This document shows, one piece after another, positions 15,193-22,120 of a stretch of DNA of 55,225 bases. A program made the position numbers and the translations under genes. The stretch comes from SVQP01 sp045658965. GTDB taxonomy: Bacteria; Bacillota; Clostridia; Oscillospirales; CAG-272. The notes under the pieces were generated by a model, which worked only from the letters and a program-made list of their open reading frames with translations, was not told the DNA's origin and did not search any database. The stretch spans positions 1 to 55,225 of the forward strand of contig JAZOVZ010000062.1 of assembly GCA_045658965.1 (NCBI GenBank), in the 5' to 3' direction. Position 1 is the first letter of the stretch. Each line of letters opens with the position of its first letter.

Positions 15193-15241
15193 TAGTATGA
15201 TTAGCAAAGCGTATTTCATGCGGTGCGGAAAGGGGCAGAAT

Positions 15242-16084
15242 ATGGCAAAAAAGGAACGGTTACCCATAGAAGATAACGCGCTGACACGCGCGGACGCGTT
15301 GCGCTTTGCAGAAATCTGCCTTTCTTACGTAGTGCGCGGCGTGCACCTGGAGGACGGCATCGGCACGCTTTCGGAAAAACGCATGCACGCGATCTTGAAA
15401 AACTATATCTGTGCGGACGAGAGCTGCCATGAAATCAAGCTCAAGGACGTGCTGCCCGACGCTGTGCAAGAGGGCAGAAGGGGCGTGGGATACGTTGCCG
15501 ACGTGCTGCGCGGCAGAAATATTTGGGAGATCCAGACCGGCAGCATGTATCCCATGCGTGACAAAATTGCGTGGTATATGAAAAATACGCCGTATCTGGT
15601 CACGGTTGTCGTGCCCGTGCCGTACCGCAAGCACATCAACTGGATCGATCCCAAGAGCGGCACGGTGCAGAAGCGGTCGGCAAAGCCGCACGTGACAAGA
15701 CCGGAGGCGGTGGCAAGCGAGCTTTACTGGCTGCGCGAGCATTTGCAAAACCCAAGGCTGCGCTTTGAGCTGCTGCTTTTGGAAGTTGAGGAATACAGGC
15801 TGCTGGACGGCTACGGCAAGGAGAAAAAGGCGCGTGCGTCAAGGTATGAAAAGATCCCCACCGCGCTGTGCGGCACGGTGATCTTGGAAAAAACAGAGGA
15901 TTTTCGCATGTTTTTGCCGGATAGCTTGCCCGAGCGGTTTACGGCGGCGCAGTATGCAAAGGCATCGGGGCAGCGGGGCAGGAATGCGTATTACGCGTTG
16001 CATATGCTCACGGGCGCAGGACTGCTGACCGAAGGCGAAAAGATCGGACGCGCACAAAGCTGGATGCGCACGGGCCAAGCATAA
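15242..16084 (+). CDS. Conserved protein of unknown function with nuclease-like E-x-Q motif
   Basis: 280 residues. It resembles a widespread uncharacterised bacterial family that I know by sequence but not by function. That family has a core I-W-E-I-Q-T-G-x6-K around residues 97-110, a strand V-T-V-V-V-P-V-P, then K-H-I-N-W-I-D-P-K-S-G and paired basic residues. It also has the L-L-L-E-V-E-E-Y-R block, and a C-terminal winged-helix-like part (A-Q-Y-A-K-A-S-G-Q-R-G-R-N-A-Y-Y-A-L). The E-x-Q with an upstream acidic stretch could be a divergent PD-(D/E)XK nuclease core; this is speculative. The ATG at 15242 follows AAAGGGG and a good promoter, and the much longer open frame upstream is antisense to spoIVB. 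It stands alone between promoter and repeat element. Confidence 0.65.
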   Translation: MAKKERLPIEDNALTRADALRFAEICLSYVVRGVHLEDGIGTLSEKRMHAILKNYICADESCHEIKLKDVLPDAVQEGRRGVGYVADVLRGRNIWEIQTGSMYPMRDKIAWYMKNTPYLVTVVVPVPYRKHINWIDPKSGTVQKRSAKPHVTRPEAVASELYWLREHLQNPRLRFELLLLEVEEYRLLDGYGKEKKARASRYEKIPTALCGTVILEKTEDFRMFLPDSLPERFTAAQYAKASGQRGRNAYYALHMLTGAGLLTEGEKIGRAQSWMRTGQA

Positions 16085-16088
16085 AACA

Positions 16089-16427
16089 GATGAAAGTTTT
16101 CGCCCGGCTTTTTCAAAAGGCGGCGCAGGTCGAGGGCGCGAAGCCCTCGTCGCCACCGCAGTGGCGAAACCCCAAAACCCTGTTTTTGGTTCTTTTTGCA
16201 GCTCCTTGCTCAAAAAGAACGGAGAGAATTTTCTCAATGTTACGTAACCTAAGCCATTCCCCACTTTTTTCTTTGACACCTCAGGCGCAGAAGAAATTAC
16301 TTCGCTGCGCGAAGTTGCTTCACAAAAAAGAAACGCCGAGAAAATTTCGCGCCTGCGGGCGCGACCAAGGGCGCTGCCCTTGGAGCCCGGTCGCTTTTTG
16401 AAAAAAGCGACGCAAAAACTTTTCATC
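16089..16427. mobile_element. MITE-like element with imperfect terminal inverted repeats
   Basis: The 435-base gap downstream of 16084 is filled by one element. Its ends, GATGAAAGTTTTCGCCCGGC at the left and GCGACGCAAAAACTTTTCATC at the right, are imperfect inverted repeats extending over about 40 bases. Inside are several perfect small hairpins: CGAGGGC/GCCCTCG, CGCCAC/GTGGCG, CGCGCC/GGCGCG, CCAAGGGC/GCCCTTGG and TTCTTTTTG/CAAAAAGAA. It has no transposase and no credible ORF. The structure suggests a non-autonomous element or folded RNA; movement is not shown. Confidence 0.65.
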
Positions 16428-16458
16428 GATTGAGTTGGTTGCATTAAGACGAATACGG

Positions 16459-16487
16459 TTGACAAACAGAAAAAAACTTGCTATAAT
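16459..16487 (+). promoter_or_regulatory. Consensus promoter of the isomerase-cysS-gtrA operon
   Basis: TTGACA, 17 bases, TATAAT: a perfect match to the housekeeping consensus, 33 bases before the ATG. Confidence 0.9.
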
Positions 16488-16519
16488 ATAAAGATGAAGT
16501 TCAAGAAAGGAGAGGTGCT

Positions 16520-17392
16520 ATGATTGCAAAGCCCCTGACGCCCTGCGTGCCCACCCGTTTTTACGGCTGGTGTCCCGACGGACGCTATTCGCTGTCTGCG
16601 TCGCTGCAGAATCTGCATGATTGCGGATTTGTCGCCGCTGACGTGTCGCTTGAAAATATCGCGCTTTTGGATGACGCTTGGCAGAGCGTGCTGTATGCCG
16701 CTGCATCGCGTGCCAAGGCTCTTGGTATTGCCTTGCCCGTGTGCCACCTGCCTTTCTATATGCCTTCTCCCGATGATCAGCTCGCCATGAAACGCTTTGC
16801 GCAAGAGCAGGCGCGCGGCATTGAGGCTGCGCACTTGATGGGCATTCCGCTTGCGGTCATTCACCCTGTAGCGCGCCATTCAAGCCGCACCTCCAAGCAG
16901 GATTGGTTCGCGGAGAACATCGCCTATCTGACCCCACTTTGCGAAAAAGCCAAGAAGCTGGGCGTGGCGCTTGCGGTTGAGAACATGGCAAGCACCAAGG
17001 AAAGCGAGCACGATCACCTGTACGGCTGTCGCGCCGTGGAGATCAAGGCAATTGCCCATAAGCTGGGCATTTCCACCTGCTGGGATACGGGTCACGCCCA
17101 CACGGCAGGACTTGCGCAATCCCATGAAATTGAGCTGCTGGGCGACACGCTGGCACTTGTACACCTGCACGACAACGACGGCTCGGACGCGCACCTTGTG
17201 CCCTTGACGGGACAGATCGACTGGGCGGACGTGGTCAAAGGACTGCGCGCGGTCGGTTACGAGGGCGTGCTTGATTTTGAGACCAAGACCTCGCACCTGC
17301 CTATGTATGACAAGACCCGCGAGCAATTGGCTGCCGACACGCAGGGTGCTGCGCGTACGCTCGTGCGCATGCTGCAAACCACTATCAGATAA
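16520..17392 (+). CDS. Sugar phosphate isomerase/epimerase family TIM-barrel protein
   Basis: 290 residues of the xylose-isomerase-like TIM barrel type. Typical metal-site blocks are visible: V-C-H-L-P-F near residue 75, A-V-I-H-P-V (116-121), A-V-E-N-M (153-157), C-W-D-T-G-H-A-H (190-197) and L-V-H-L-H-D-N-D-G (214-222), with a late Glu in L-D-F-E-T-K. The family includes isomerases, epimerases and AP endonucleases; the specific substrate cannot be assigned. AAAGGAGAGG precedes the ATG. It is the first gene of an operon; cysS starts 15 bases after its stop. Confidence 0.85.
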   Translation: MIAKPLTPCVPTRFYGWCPDGRYSLSASLQNLHDCGFVAADVSLENIALLDDAWQSVLYAAASRAKALGIALPVCHLPFYMPSPDDQLAMKRFAQEQARGIEAAHLMGIPLAVIHPVARHSSRTSKQDWFAENIAYLTPLCEKAKKLGVALAVENMASTKESEHDHLYGCRAVEIKAIAHKLGISTCWDTGHAHTAGLAQSHEIELLGDTLALVHLHDNDGSDAHLVPLTGQIDWADVVKGLRAVGYEGVLDFETKTSHLPMYDKTREQLAADTQGAARTLVRMLQTTIR

Positions 17393-17407
17393 GGACGGTA
17401 TTTTATT

Positions 17408-18850
17408 ATGATTTTATATAATTCGCTTTCCCATAAAAGAGAAGAGTTCGTGCCCAACGTGCCCGGCAAGGTCAGTATCTATACCTGCGGACCTACCGTG
17501 TATCACTATGCGCACATCGGTAACTTGCGTACCTACATTATGGAGGACGTGCTCGAGAAGTATTTGCGCTATGCGGGCTATGACGTGACGCGCGTCATGA
17601 ACATCACCGACGTCGGACACCTGACAAGTGATGCAGACGAGGGCGAGGATAAGATGCTCAAGGGCGCAAAGCGCGAGCATAAAACCGTGATGGAGATCGC
17701 ACAATACTATACCGATGCGTTTTTTGCAGATTGCAAAAAGCTGAATATCAAGACGCCCGACATCGTACAGCCCGCAACCGGCTGCATCAAGGAGTTTATC
17801 GATCTTGTACAGGGGCTTTTGGACAAGGGCTATGCGTACGAGGCAGGCGGCAACATCTATTTTGACACCGCAAAGCTGGATAAATACTACGTGTTCAACG
17901 ATTTTTCCGAGGATGATCTTGCCGAGGGCGTTCGTGAGGGCGTAGAAAAGGACGAGAACAAGAGAAACAAGGCAGACTTTGTGCTTTGGTTCACCAAGTC
18001 CAAGTTTGACGACCAGGAGCTCAAGTGGGAGTCTCCTTGGGGCATCGGTTACCCCGGCTGGCACATTGAGTGCTCGGGTATTTCCATGAAGTACCTTGGC
18101 GAGTATCTCGATATCCATTGCGGCGGTATTGACAACGCATTCCCCCACCACACCAACGAGATCGCGCAGAGCGAGGCGTACGTGGGTCATAAGTGGTGCA
18201 ATTACTGGTTCCACGTGCTGCACCTCAATACCGACAGCGGCAAGATGAGCAAGTCCTCGGGCGAGTTTTTGACCGTCTCTCTCTTGGAGAGCAAGGGCTA
18301 CGATCCGCTGGCTTACAGACTCTTCTGCCTGCAGTCGCACTACCGCAAGTCGCTGGTCTTCTCTTGGGAGAACCTTGACAACGCGGTGGTCGCTTACGAA
18401 AAGCTGATCGCGCGCGTCATGCAGCTCTCGACCGAGGGCGAGGTGGACGCAGAGGCGTTCGCGCAGGGCAAGGCAAACTTCGCAAAGGCGCTGGATAACG
18501 ACCTCAATACTTCTCTTGCAATTACCGCCGTTTACGACGTGCTCAAGGCAAAGTACAACGACGCGACCAAGCGCGCGCTGCTCAACGATTTTGACGCGGT
18601 GCTGTCTTTGGAATTGGTGCAGACCGCCGATAAGCGTCGCGCAGAGAAGGAAGCGGAGGAAAAGGCTGCCCGCGAGCAGGCAATGCAGGATCCCTTTGTG
18701 GCTGAAATTCTGACGCTGATCGACCAAAGAGCCGCTGCCAAGAAGGCAAAGGACTTTGCCGAGGCAGACCGCATCCGTCAGTATCTGCTTGACAAGGGCG
18801 TGACGCTGATCGACTCCCGCGAGGGCACTACCTATCAAATCAATAAGTAA
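17408..18850 (+). CDS. cysS: Cysteinyl-tRNA synthetase
   Basis: 480 residues, normal length. It charges tRNA-Cys with cysteine. The class I signature H-I-G-N (36-39) and K-M-S-K-S (279-283) are present. So are the zinc ligands expected of CysRS: Cys27 in C-G-P-T-V-Y, Cys222 in W-H-I-E-C-S-G, and the H-H-T-N-E pair (247-251). The C-terminal DALR region and a Lys/Glu/Ala-rich anticodon-binding tail follow. A-AGGACGG site precedes the ATG. No T-box leader is present because the gene is internal to the operon. Confidence 0.97.
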   Translation: MILYNSLSHKREEFVPNVPGKVSIYTCGPTVYHYAHIGNLRTYIMEDVLEKYLRYAGYDVTRVMNITDVGHLTSDADEGEDKMLKGAKREHKTVMEIAQYYTDAFFADCKKLNIKTPDIVQPATGCIKEFIDLVQGLLDKGYAYEAGGNIYFDTAKLDKYYVFNDFSEDDLAEGVREGVEKDENKRNKADFVLWFTKSKFDDQELKWESPWGIGYPGWHIECSGISMKYLGEYLDIHCGGIDNAFPHHTNEIAQSEAYVGHKWCNYWFHVLHLNTDSGKMSKSSGEFLTVSLLESKGYDPLAYRLFCLQSHYRKSLVFSWENLDNAVVAYEKLIARVMQLSTEGEVDAEAFAQGKANFAKALDNDLNTSLAITAVYDVLKAKYNDATKRALLNDFDAVLSLELVQTADKRRAEKEAEEKAAREQAMQDPFVAEILTLIDQRAAAKKAKDFAEADRIRQYLLDKGVTLIDSREGTTYQINK

Positions 18851-18868
18851 TAAGTAAAGAGATTTTTT

Positions 18869-19396
18869 ATGGAAAATAACACAAAAAAGACCACCAAGGA
18901 AGCGGTCATGTATCTGGTGTTCGGCGTGCTGACCACGGCGGTGAGCTGGATCGTGCGCTTTGGCATTCTGTGGCCGGGTAAGGCGATCTTCTCCATCCAA
19001 GACGAGTTGAGCGTGCAGTATACCGTGCTGTTCACGGTTGCCAGCGTGATCTCGTGGATCTGCGCCGTACTGTTTGCATTCTTCACCAACCGCGCCTACG
19101 TGTTCAAGGATGCGGATAAAAAGGCAAATATCTGGGTACAGATGGCGGAATTTTTCGGCGGCAGACTTGTCACCTTCGTGCTGTTTGAGTGGTTACTCAA
19201 TCTGGGCATCACGTTGGCTCTGAGCGCGATCCTGCCTGAGAATCCGGAAATTCTGACCGTGGACGTCACCGCATATCGCGGCGCCGCCATTGAATTGTTC
19301 GCCATGGGTGTCGCCTCGGTGTGCAACATCGTTGCCAATTATATCATCGGCAAATTCCTTGTGTTCAAGAAGGCAAAGAATACGGAAAATGAATAA
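18869..19396 (+). CDS. GtrA-like family membrane protein
   Basis: 175 residues with four hydrophobic segments (about 13-30, 52-75, 92-113, 140-162) and the GtrA landmarks Y-L-V-F-G-V-L-T-T-A, F-A-F-F-T-N-R-A-Y-V-F and N-Y-I-I-G-K-F-L-V-F. GtrA proteins are thought to help move lipid-linked sugars across the membrane for cell-surface glycosylation. There is no glycosyltransferase beside it to say which sugar. It starts 18 bases after cysS and ends at a terminator, so it is the last gene of the operon. Confidence 0.87.
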   Translation: MENNTKKTTKEAVMYLVFGVLTTAVSWIVRFGILWPGKAIFSIQDELSVQYTVLFTVASVISWICAVLFAFFTNRAYVFKDADKKANIWVQMAEFFGGRLVTFVLFEWLLNLGITLALSAILPENPEILTVDVTAYRGAAIELFAMGVASVCNIVANYIIGKFLVFKKAKNTENE

Positions 19397-19401
19397 AAAG
19401 C

Positions 19402-19434
19402 AAGACGGTATCGCCAATTGACGATACCGTCTTT
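19402..19434. terminator. Bidirectional terminator between gtrA-like and doc
   Basis: A stem of about 12 bp (AAGACGGTATCG/CGATACCGTCTT) with flanking A and T runs, between convergent genes. Confidence 0.88.
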
Positions 19435-19443
19435 TATACAAAA

Positions 19444-19821
19444 TTAAAATTCGTTTTCAAGAATCCATTCAAGCAATTCAGGGTATTTCATTTCCCCCGC
19501 CGCCACGGCAAGTCCAACGCGTGCAACCTCTTCGTTGGTAGGGCGGAGCTTGATTCCGTTGGTTTCTAAAAAGGTCAGCAGCACGTACATGCCAATTCTT
19601 TTGTTCCCATCCACAAATGCGTGATTGGAGATCAATGCAAATCCCAATCTTGCGCCTTTTTCTTGTTTGGTGGGGTACAATTCCTGACCGTCAAAGGTTG
19701 CGAATGCCGATTCCAGCGCACTATTGAGAAGGGCAATATCACGCACGTTCGGGTCGCCACCCGTTTCTTCTGTAATCAGCTTGTGCAGAAGAAGCACCTT
19801 TTCTTGACTGAACTTAATCAT
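19444..19821 (-). CDS. doc: Doc-type toxin (Fic fold)
   Basis: 125 residues, the usual Doc length. The Doc/Fic active-site motif is H-A-F-V-D-G-N-K-R (His67 to Arg75). Doc phosphorylates and inactivates elongation factor Tu, stopping translation. Its start overlaps the stop of the preceding antitoxin gene as ATGA, the standard phd-doc arrangement. All key motif residues are present, so the toxin is probably functional. Confidence 0.92.
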   Translation of the reverse strand: MIKFSQEKVLLLHKLITEETGGDPNVRDIALLNSALESAFATFDGQELYPTKQEKGARLGFALISNHAFVDGNKRIGMYVLLTFLETNGIKLRPTNEEVARVGLAVAAGEMKYPELLEWILENEF

Positions 19822-20060
19822 TTTGCCAATTCCTCAAATGCGCGGCGGTATTGCTTCAAAATGCGCGCAGCCACAAAGTCTATCTTTTCATCATCGGTCA
19901 TTTCGATCGTGGTATCTTTTTCGATATCTACAAGCTTATATTTCGGTTTATTATTTTTGAAAATATAAAGTTCGCCGTGCTTATCCGCCATTCTGGCTAC
20001 ACGGGAAAAGTTTTGGTTTGCTTCCGAGATGGAAACGATCTGATTCGTATTGATGTTCAT
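19818..20060 (-). CDS. phd: Phd/YefM family antitoxin
   Basis: 80 residues. The N-terminal half resembles the Phd/YefM DNA-binding fold (V-S-I-S-E-A-N-Q-N-F-S-R-V-A-R-M-A-D-K-H-G), followed by K-N-N-K-P-K-Y-K-L-V. The C-terminal tail is acidic, then helical, and would wrap the Doc toxin. The ATG at 20060 is preceded by GTGGAGGTG; a longer start would add a Cys-rich stretch and is rejected. It presumably represses its own promoter, which lies immediately upstream. Confidence 0.88.
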   Translation of the reverse strand: MNINTNQIVSISEANQNFSRVARMADKHGELYIFKNNKPKYKLVDIEKDTTIEMTDDEKIDFVAARILKQYRRAFEELAK

Positions 20061-20089
20061 GAATACACCTCCACATGATATACACATAT

Positions 20090-20118
20090 ATTATACACAA
20101 ATATTAGGATGTTGTCAA
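20090..20118 (-). promoter_or_regulatory. phd-doc promoter with possible operator
   Basis: Minus strand TTGACA (20118-20113), 17 bases, TATAAT (20095-20090). The word TGTGTATA occurs twice with a 13-base spacing across and just after the -10 box, a plausible binding site for the antitoxin. Confidence 0.8.
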
Positions 20119-20182
20119 CCTAAAATCCGTATTTTTTTTGTGACAAAATATGGAACAGATCCCCATGTCTGCAAATCCCCGA

Positions 20183-20211
20183 TTGACAAACCGCGAAAAA
20201 TGGTTTATAAT
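20183..20211 (+). promoter_or_regulatory. Consensus promoter of mnmE
   Basis: TTGACA, 17 bases, TATAAT. It leaves an unusually long leader of about 160 bases before mnmE. Confidence 0.88.
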
Positions 20212-20243
20212 TAAAATGATATATTATGTAAAATCGAGGAATT

Positions 20244-20338
20244 GGCGTGAAAGTTTTGTTGATCCATCCGCGAGCTTTACCATTCACGCCTAAAGCTCAA
20301 CTTAAAATGGTTTTTGATCCATTTTAAGTAGAACTTTC
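20244..20338 (+). other. Structured leader upstream of mnmE
   Basis: Two hairpins follow each other: GGCGTGAA (20244-20251) with TTCACGCC (20283-20290), and CTTAAAATGG (20301-20310) with CCATTTTAAG (20319-20328). In addition GAAAGTT (20250-20256) can pair with AACTTTC (20332-20338), which would compete with the first hairpin. I do not recognise a known riboswitch. It could be regulatory or the remains of a small repeat element. Confidence 0.5.
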
Positions 20339-20377
20339 AAAACTGTTTTCGCCGCCACGGGCGGCATGGAGGTAAGT

Positions 20378-21772
20378 ATGATTACGGATACCATTGCTGC
20401 TGTAAGCACCCCGTACGGCAAGGGCGGTGTTGCGCTTTTGCGCATCAGCGGGGAGCGTGCTGTGGAGATCGCGGGGCGGGTTTTTCTGCCTGCGAGCGGC
20501 AAGGCACTTGGCGATCTTGCTGCCAATTATATGGCGTACGGGCGCATCATGGACGCTGCCGACGGCACGCAGGTGGACGACGGCATGGCGGTGGTGTTCC
20601 GCGCACCGCATTCGTTTACGGGCGAGGATACCGTGGAGATCACCTGCCACGGTGGCGTTTTGGTCACCGAGACCGTGTTGACCAGCCTTTTGGCGGCAGG
20701 TGCAAGACCTGCCGAGGCGGGCGAGTTTACCAAGCGCGCCTTTATCAACGGCAAGCTGGGTCTTTCGGCTGCCGAGGCGCTCGGCAACCTTTTGGAAGCG
20801 GGCACGCGCGAGCAGATGCTGCTTTCGGGCGCGGGCATGCGCGGGGGACTTAGCAAAAAGACCAATGAAATATACGAGGGGCTGTGCCTGGTGCTGTCCA
20901 GCATCTTTGCAGTCATCGACTATCCCGATGAGGATCTTGCGGACATGAGCCGCGAGCAGATCGCGGCAGCATTGACTGCGGCTCTTGAAAAAACGCGCAA
21001 GCTTGCCGATACCTACCGCACGGGACACGCGGTTGCCGAGGGTATTCCCACGGTCATCGTGGGCAAGGCAAACGGCGGCAAGAGCTCGCTGTATAACCGC
21101 ATCGTAGGCAGGGAAGCGGCGATCGTGACCGATATTGCGGGCACGACGCGTGACGTGCTGACCGAGACGGCAGCCATTGGGCGCGTGACGGTGCGCTTGC
21201 ACGATACCGCGGGCTTGCGCGCGTCTGACGACCGCGTGGAGCAGATCGGTATTGCGCGTGCCTTGGAGCACCTTGAGAGTGCCGAGCTGGTGCTTGCCGT
21301 GTTTGACGCGTGTGCACCCTTGACCGACGAGGACGAGGCACTTTTGAATAAGCTTGCATGCCATGTGGGCTGCGTGATCGGTGTGCTGAATAAGACCGAC
21401 GCGGCAACGCATGAGCAGGTTTCCTCCCTGCAGGCAAGACTGGCACCGAGCGTGCGAAAGACCGTTTGTCTGTCCGCTATGACGGGCGAGGGCTTTGACG
21501 CGCTTGTGGAAACGGTGGAGCAGATGTTTATTGACGGTGCGATCGACCTGCGCCACGATGCCGTGGTGGCAAACGCACGCCAGCATGCCGCGCTGATCTT
21601 GGCTTGCGAGCGGCTGGAGCAGGCACTTTCCGCTATCGAGATCGGACTTCCCATTGACCTTTGCTGCTCGGACGTCGAGCAGGCGGCAGAGGCACTTGCC
21701 GAGGTGGACGGCAGAGCCGTGTCCGAGGACGTAGTCGCGGGCATTTTCGCGCATTTTTGCGTGGGAAAATAA
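20378..21772 (+). CDS. mnmE: tRNA modification GTPase MnmE
   Basis: 464 residues. With MnmG it adds the (carboxymethyl)aminomethyl group to wobble uridine 34 of certain tRNAs. The N-terminal folate-binding domain starts D-T-I-A-A-V-S-T-P-Y-G. The G domain has a P-loop G-K-A-N-G-G-K-S-S (229-237), D-I-A-G-T-T-R-D (252-259), D-T-A-G (276-279) and N-K-T-D (338-341). The C-terminal F-C-V-G-K contains the conserved cysteine. The P-loop is slightly unusual: G-x-P-N-V-G-K-S is the norm and here P and V are replaced by A and G. The ATG at 20378 is chosen over one 12 bases earlier because GGAGG lies five bases before it. mnmG does not follow. Confidence 0.96.
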   Translation: MITDTIAAVSTPYGKGGVALLRISGERAVEIAGRVFLPASGKALGDLAANYMAYGRIMDAADGTQVDDGMAVVFRAPHSFTGEDTVEITCHGGVLVTETVLTSLLAAGARPAEAGEFTKRAFINGKLGLSAAEALGNLLEAGTREQMLLSGAGMRGGLSKKTNEIYEGLCLVLSSIFAVIDYPDEDLADMSREQIAAALTAALEKTRKLADTYRTGHAVAEGIPTVIVGKANGGKSSLYNRIVGREAAIVTDIAGTTRDVLTETAAIGRVTVRLHDTAGLRASDDRVEQIGIARALEHLESAELVLAVFDACAPLTDEDEALLNKLACHVGCVIGVLNKTDAATHEQVSSLQARLAPSVRKTVCLSAMTGEGFDALVETVEQMFIDGAIDLRHDAVVANARQHAALILACERLEQALSAIEIGLPIDLCCSDVEQAAEALAEVDGRAVSEDVVAGIFAHFCVGK

Positions 21773-21840
21773 AGGATTTACAGATCCCGGCAATAATTAA
21801 GTTTATGACGGGCAACAAAACGATACGGACGTGCGTTATA

Positions 21841-21996
21841 AAGGCGTCCCCCGGGGGGAAGCTGTCGCGCAGCGACTGAAGGGGAATGCGCAAACTTAGG
21901 TTGGAAAGCGTAGCATCCAAACAGACAACCGTACCGTTTAGCCCGCAACTCCCCTTCAGTCGCCTACGGCGACAGCTTCCCCTCGGGGGACGCCTT
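21841..21996. repeat. Inverted-repeat element between mnmE and the flavoenzyme gene
   Basis: Left arm 21841-21886 and right arm 21950-21996 are near-perfect inverted copies (AAGGCGTCCCCC-GGGG-AAGCTGTCGC, then the small GTCGC palindrome and GACTGAAGGGGA). The centre is about 63 bases. The flank TAAAGGCGTCCC also occurs at 3683-3697, and the arm resembles the repeat at 1625. The surrounding 348-base gap (21773-22120) contains no gene. Confidence 0.75.
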
Positions 21997-22120
21997 AGCA
22001 GCGTGCATCTGTAATGTTTGCTTATCCGTTTTCGGGGAATTAAATGAATTACTTTCGATATCCCCGACGGTCCGAAGAAACGAAAAAATAAAAATTTTTA
22101 TACAATAGGAGAGAAGCGTT

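Noticed and set aside
17393..17407. T-box leader for cysS
   Set aside because: Only 15 bases separate cysS from the preceding gene, and the operon promoter leaves a leader of about 30 bases, too short for a T-box.
17414..19000. 528-codon minus-strand open frame
   Set aside because: It is antisense to cysS, which carries all synthetase motifs.
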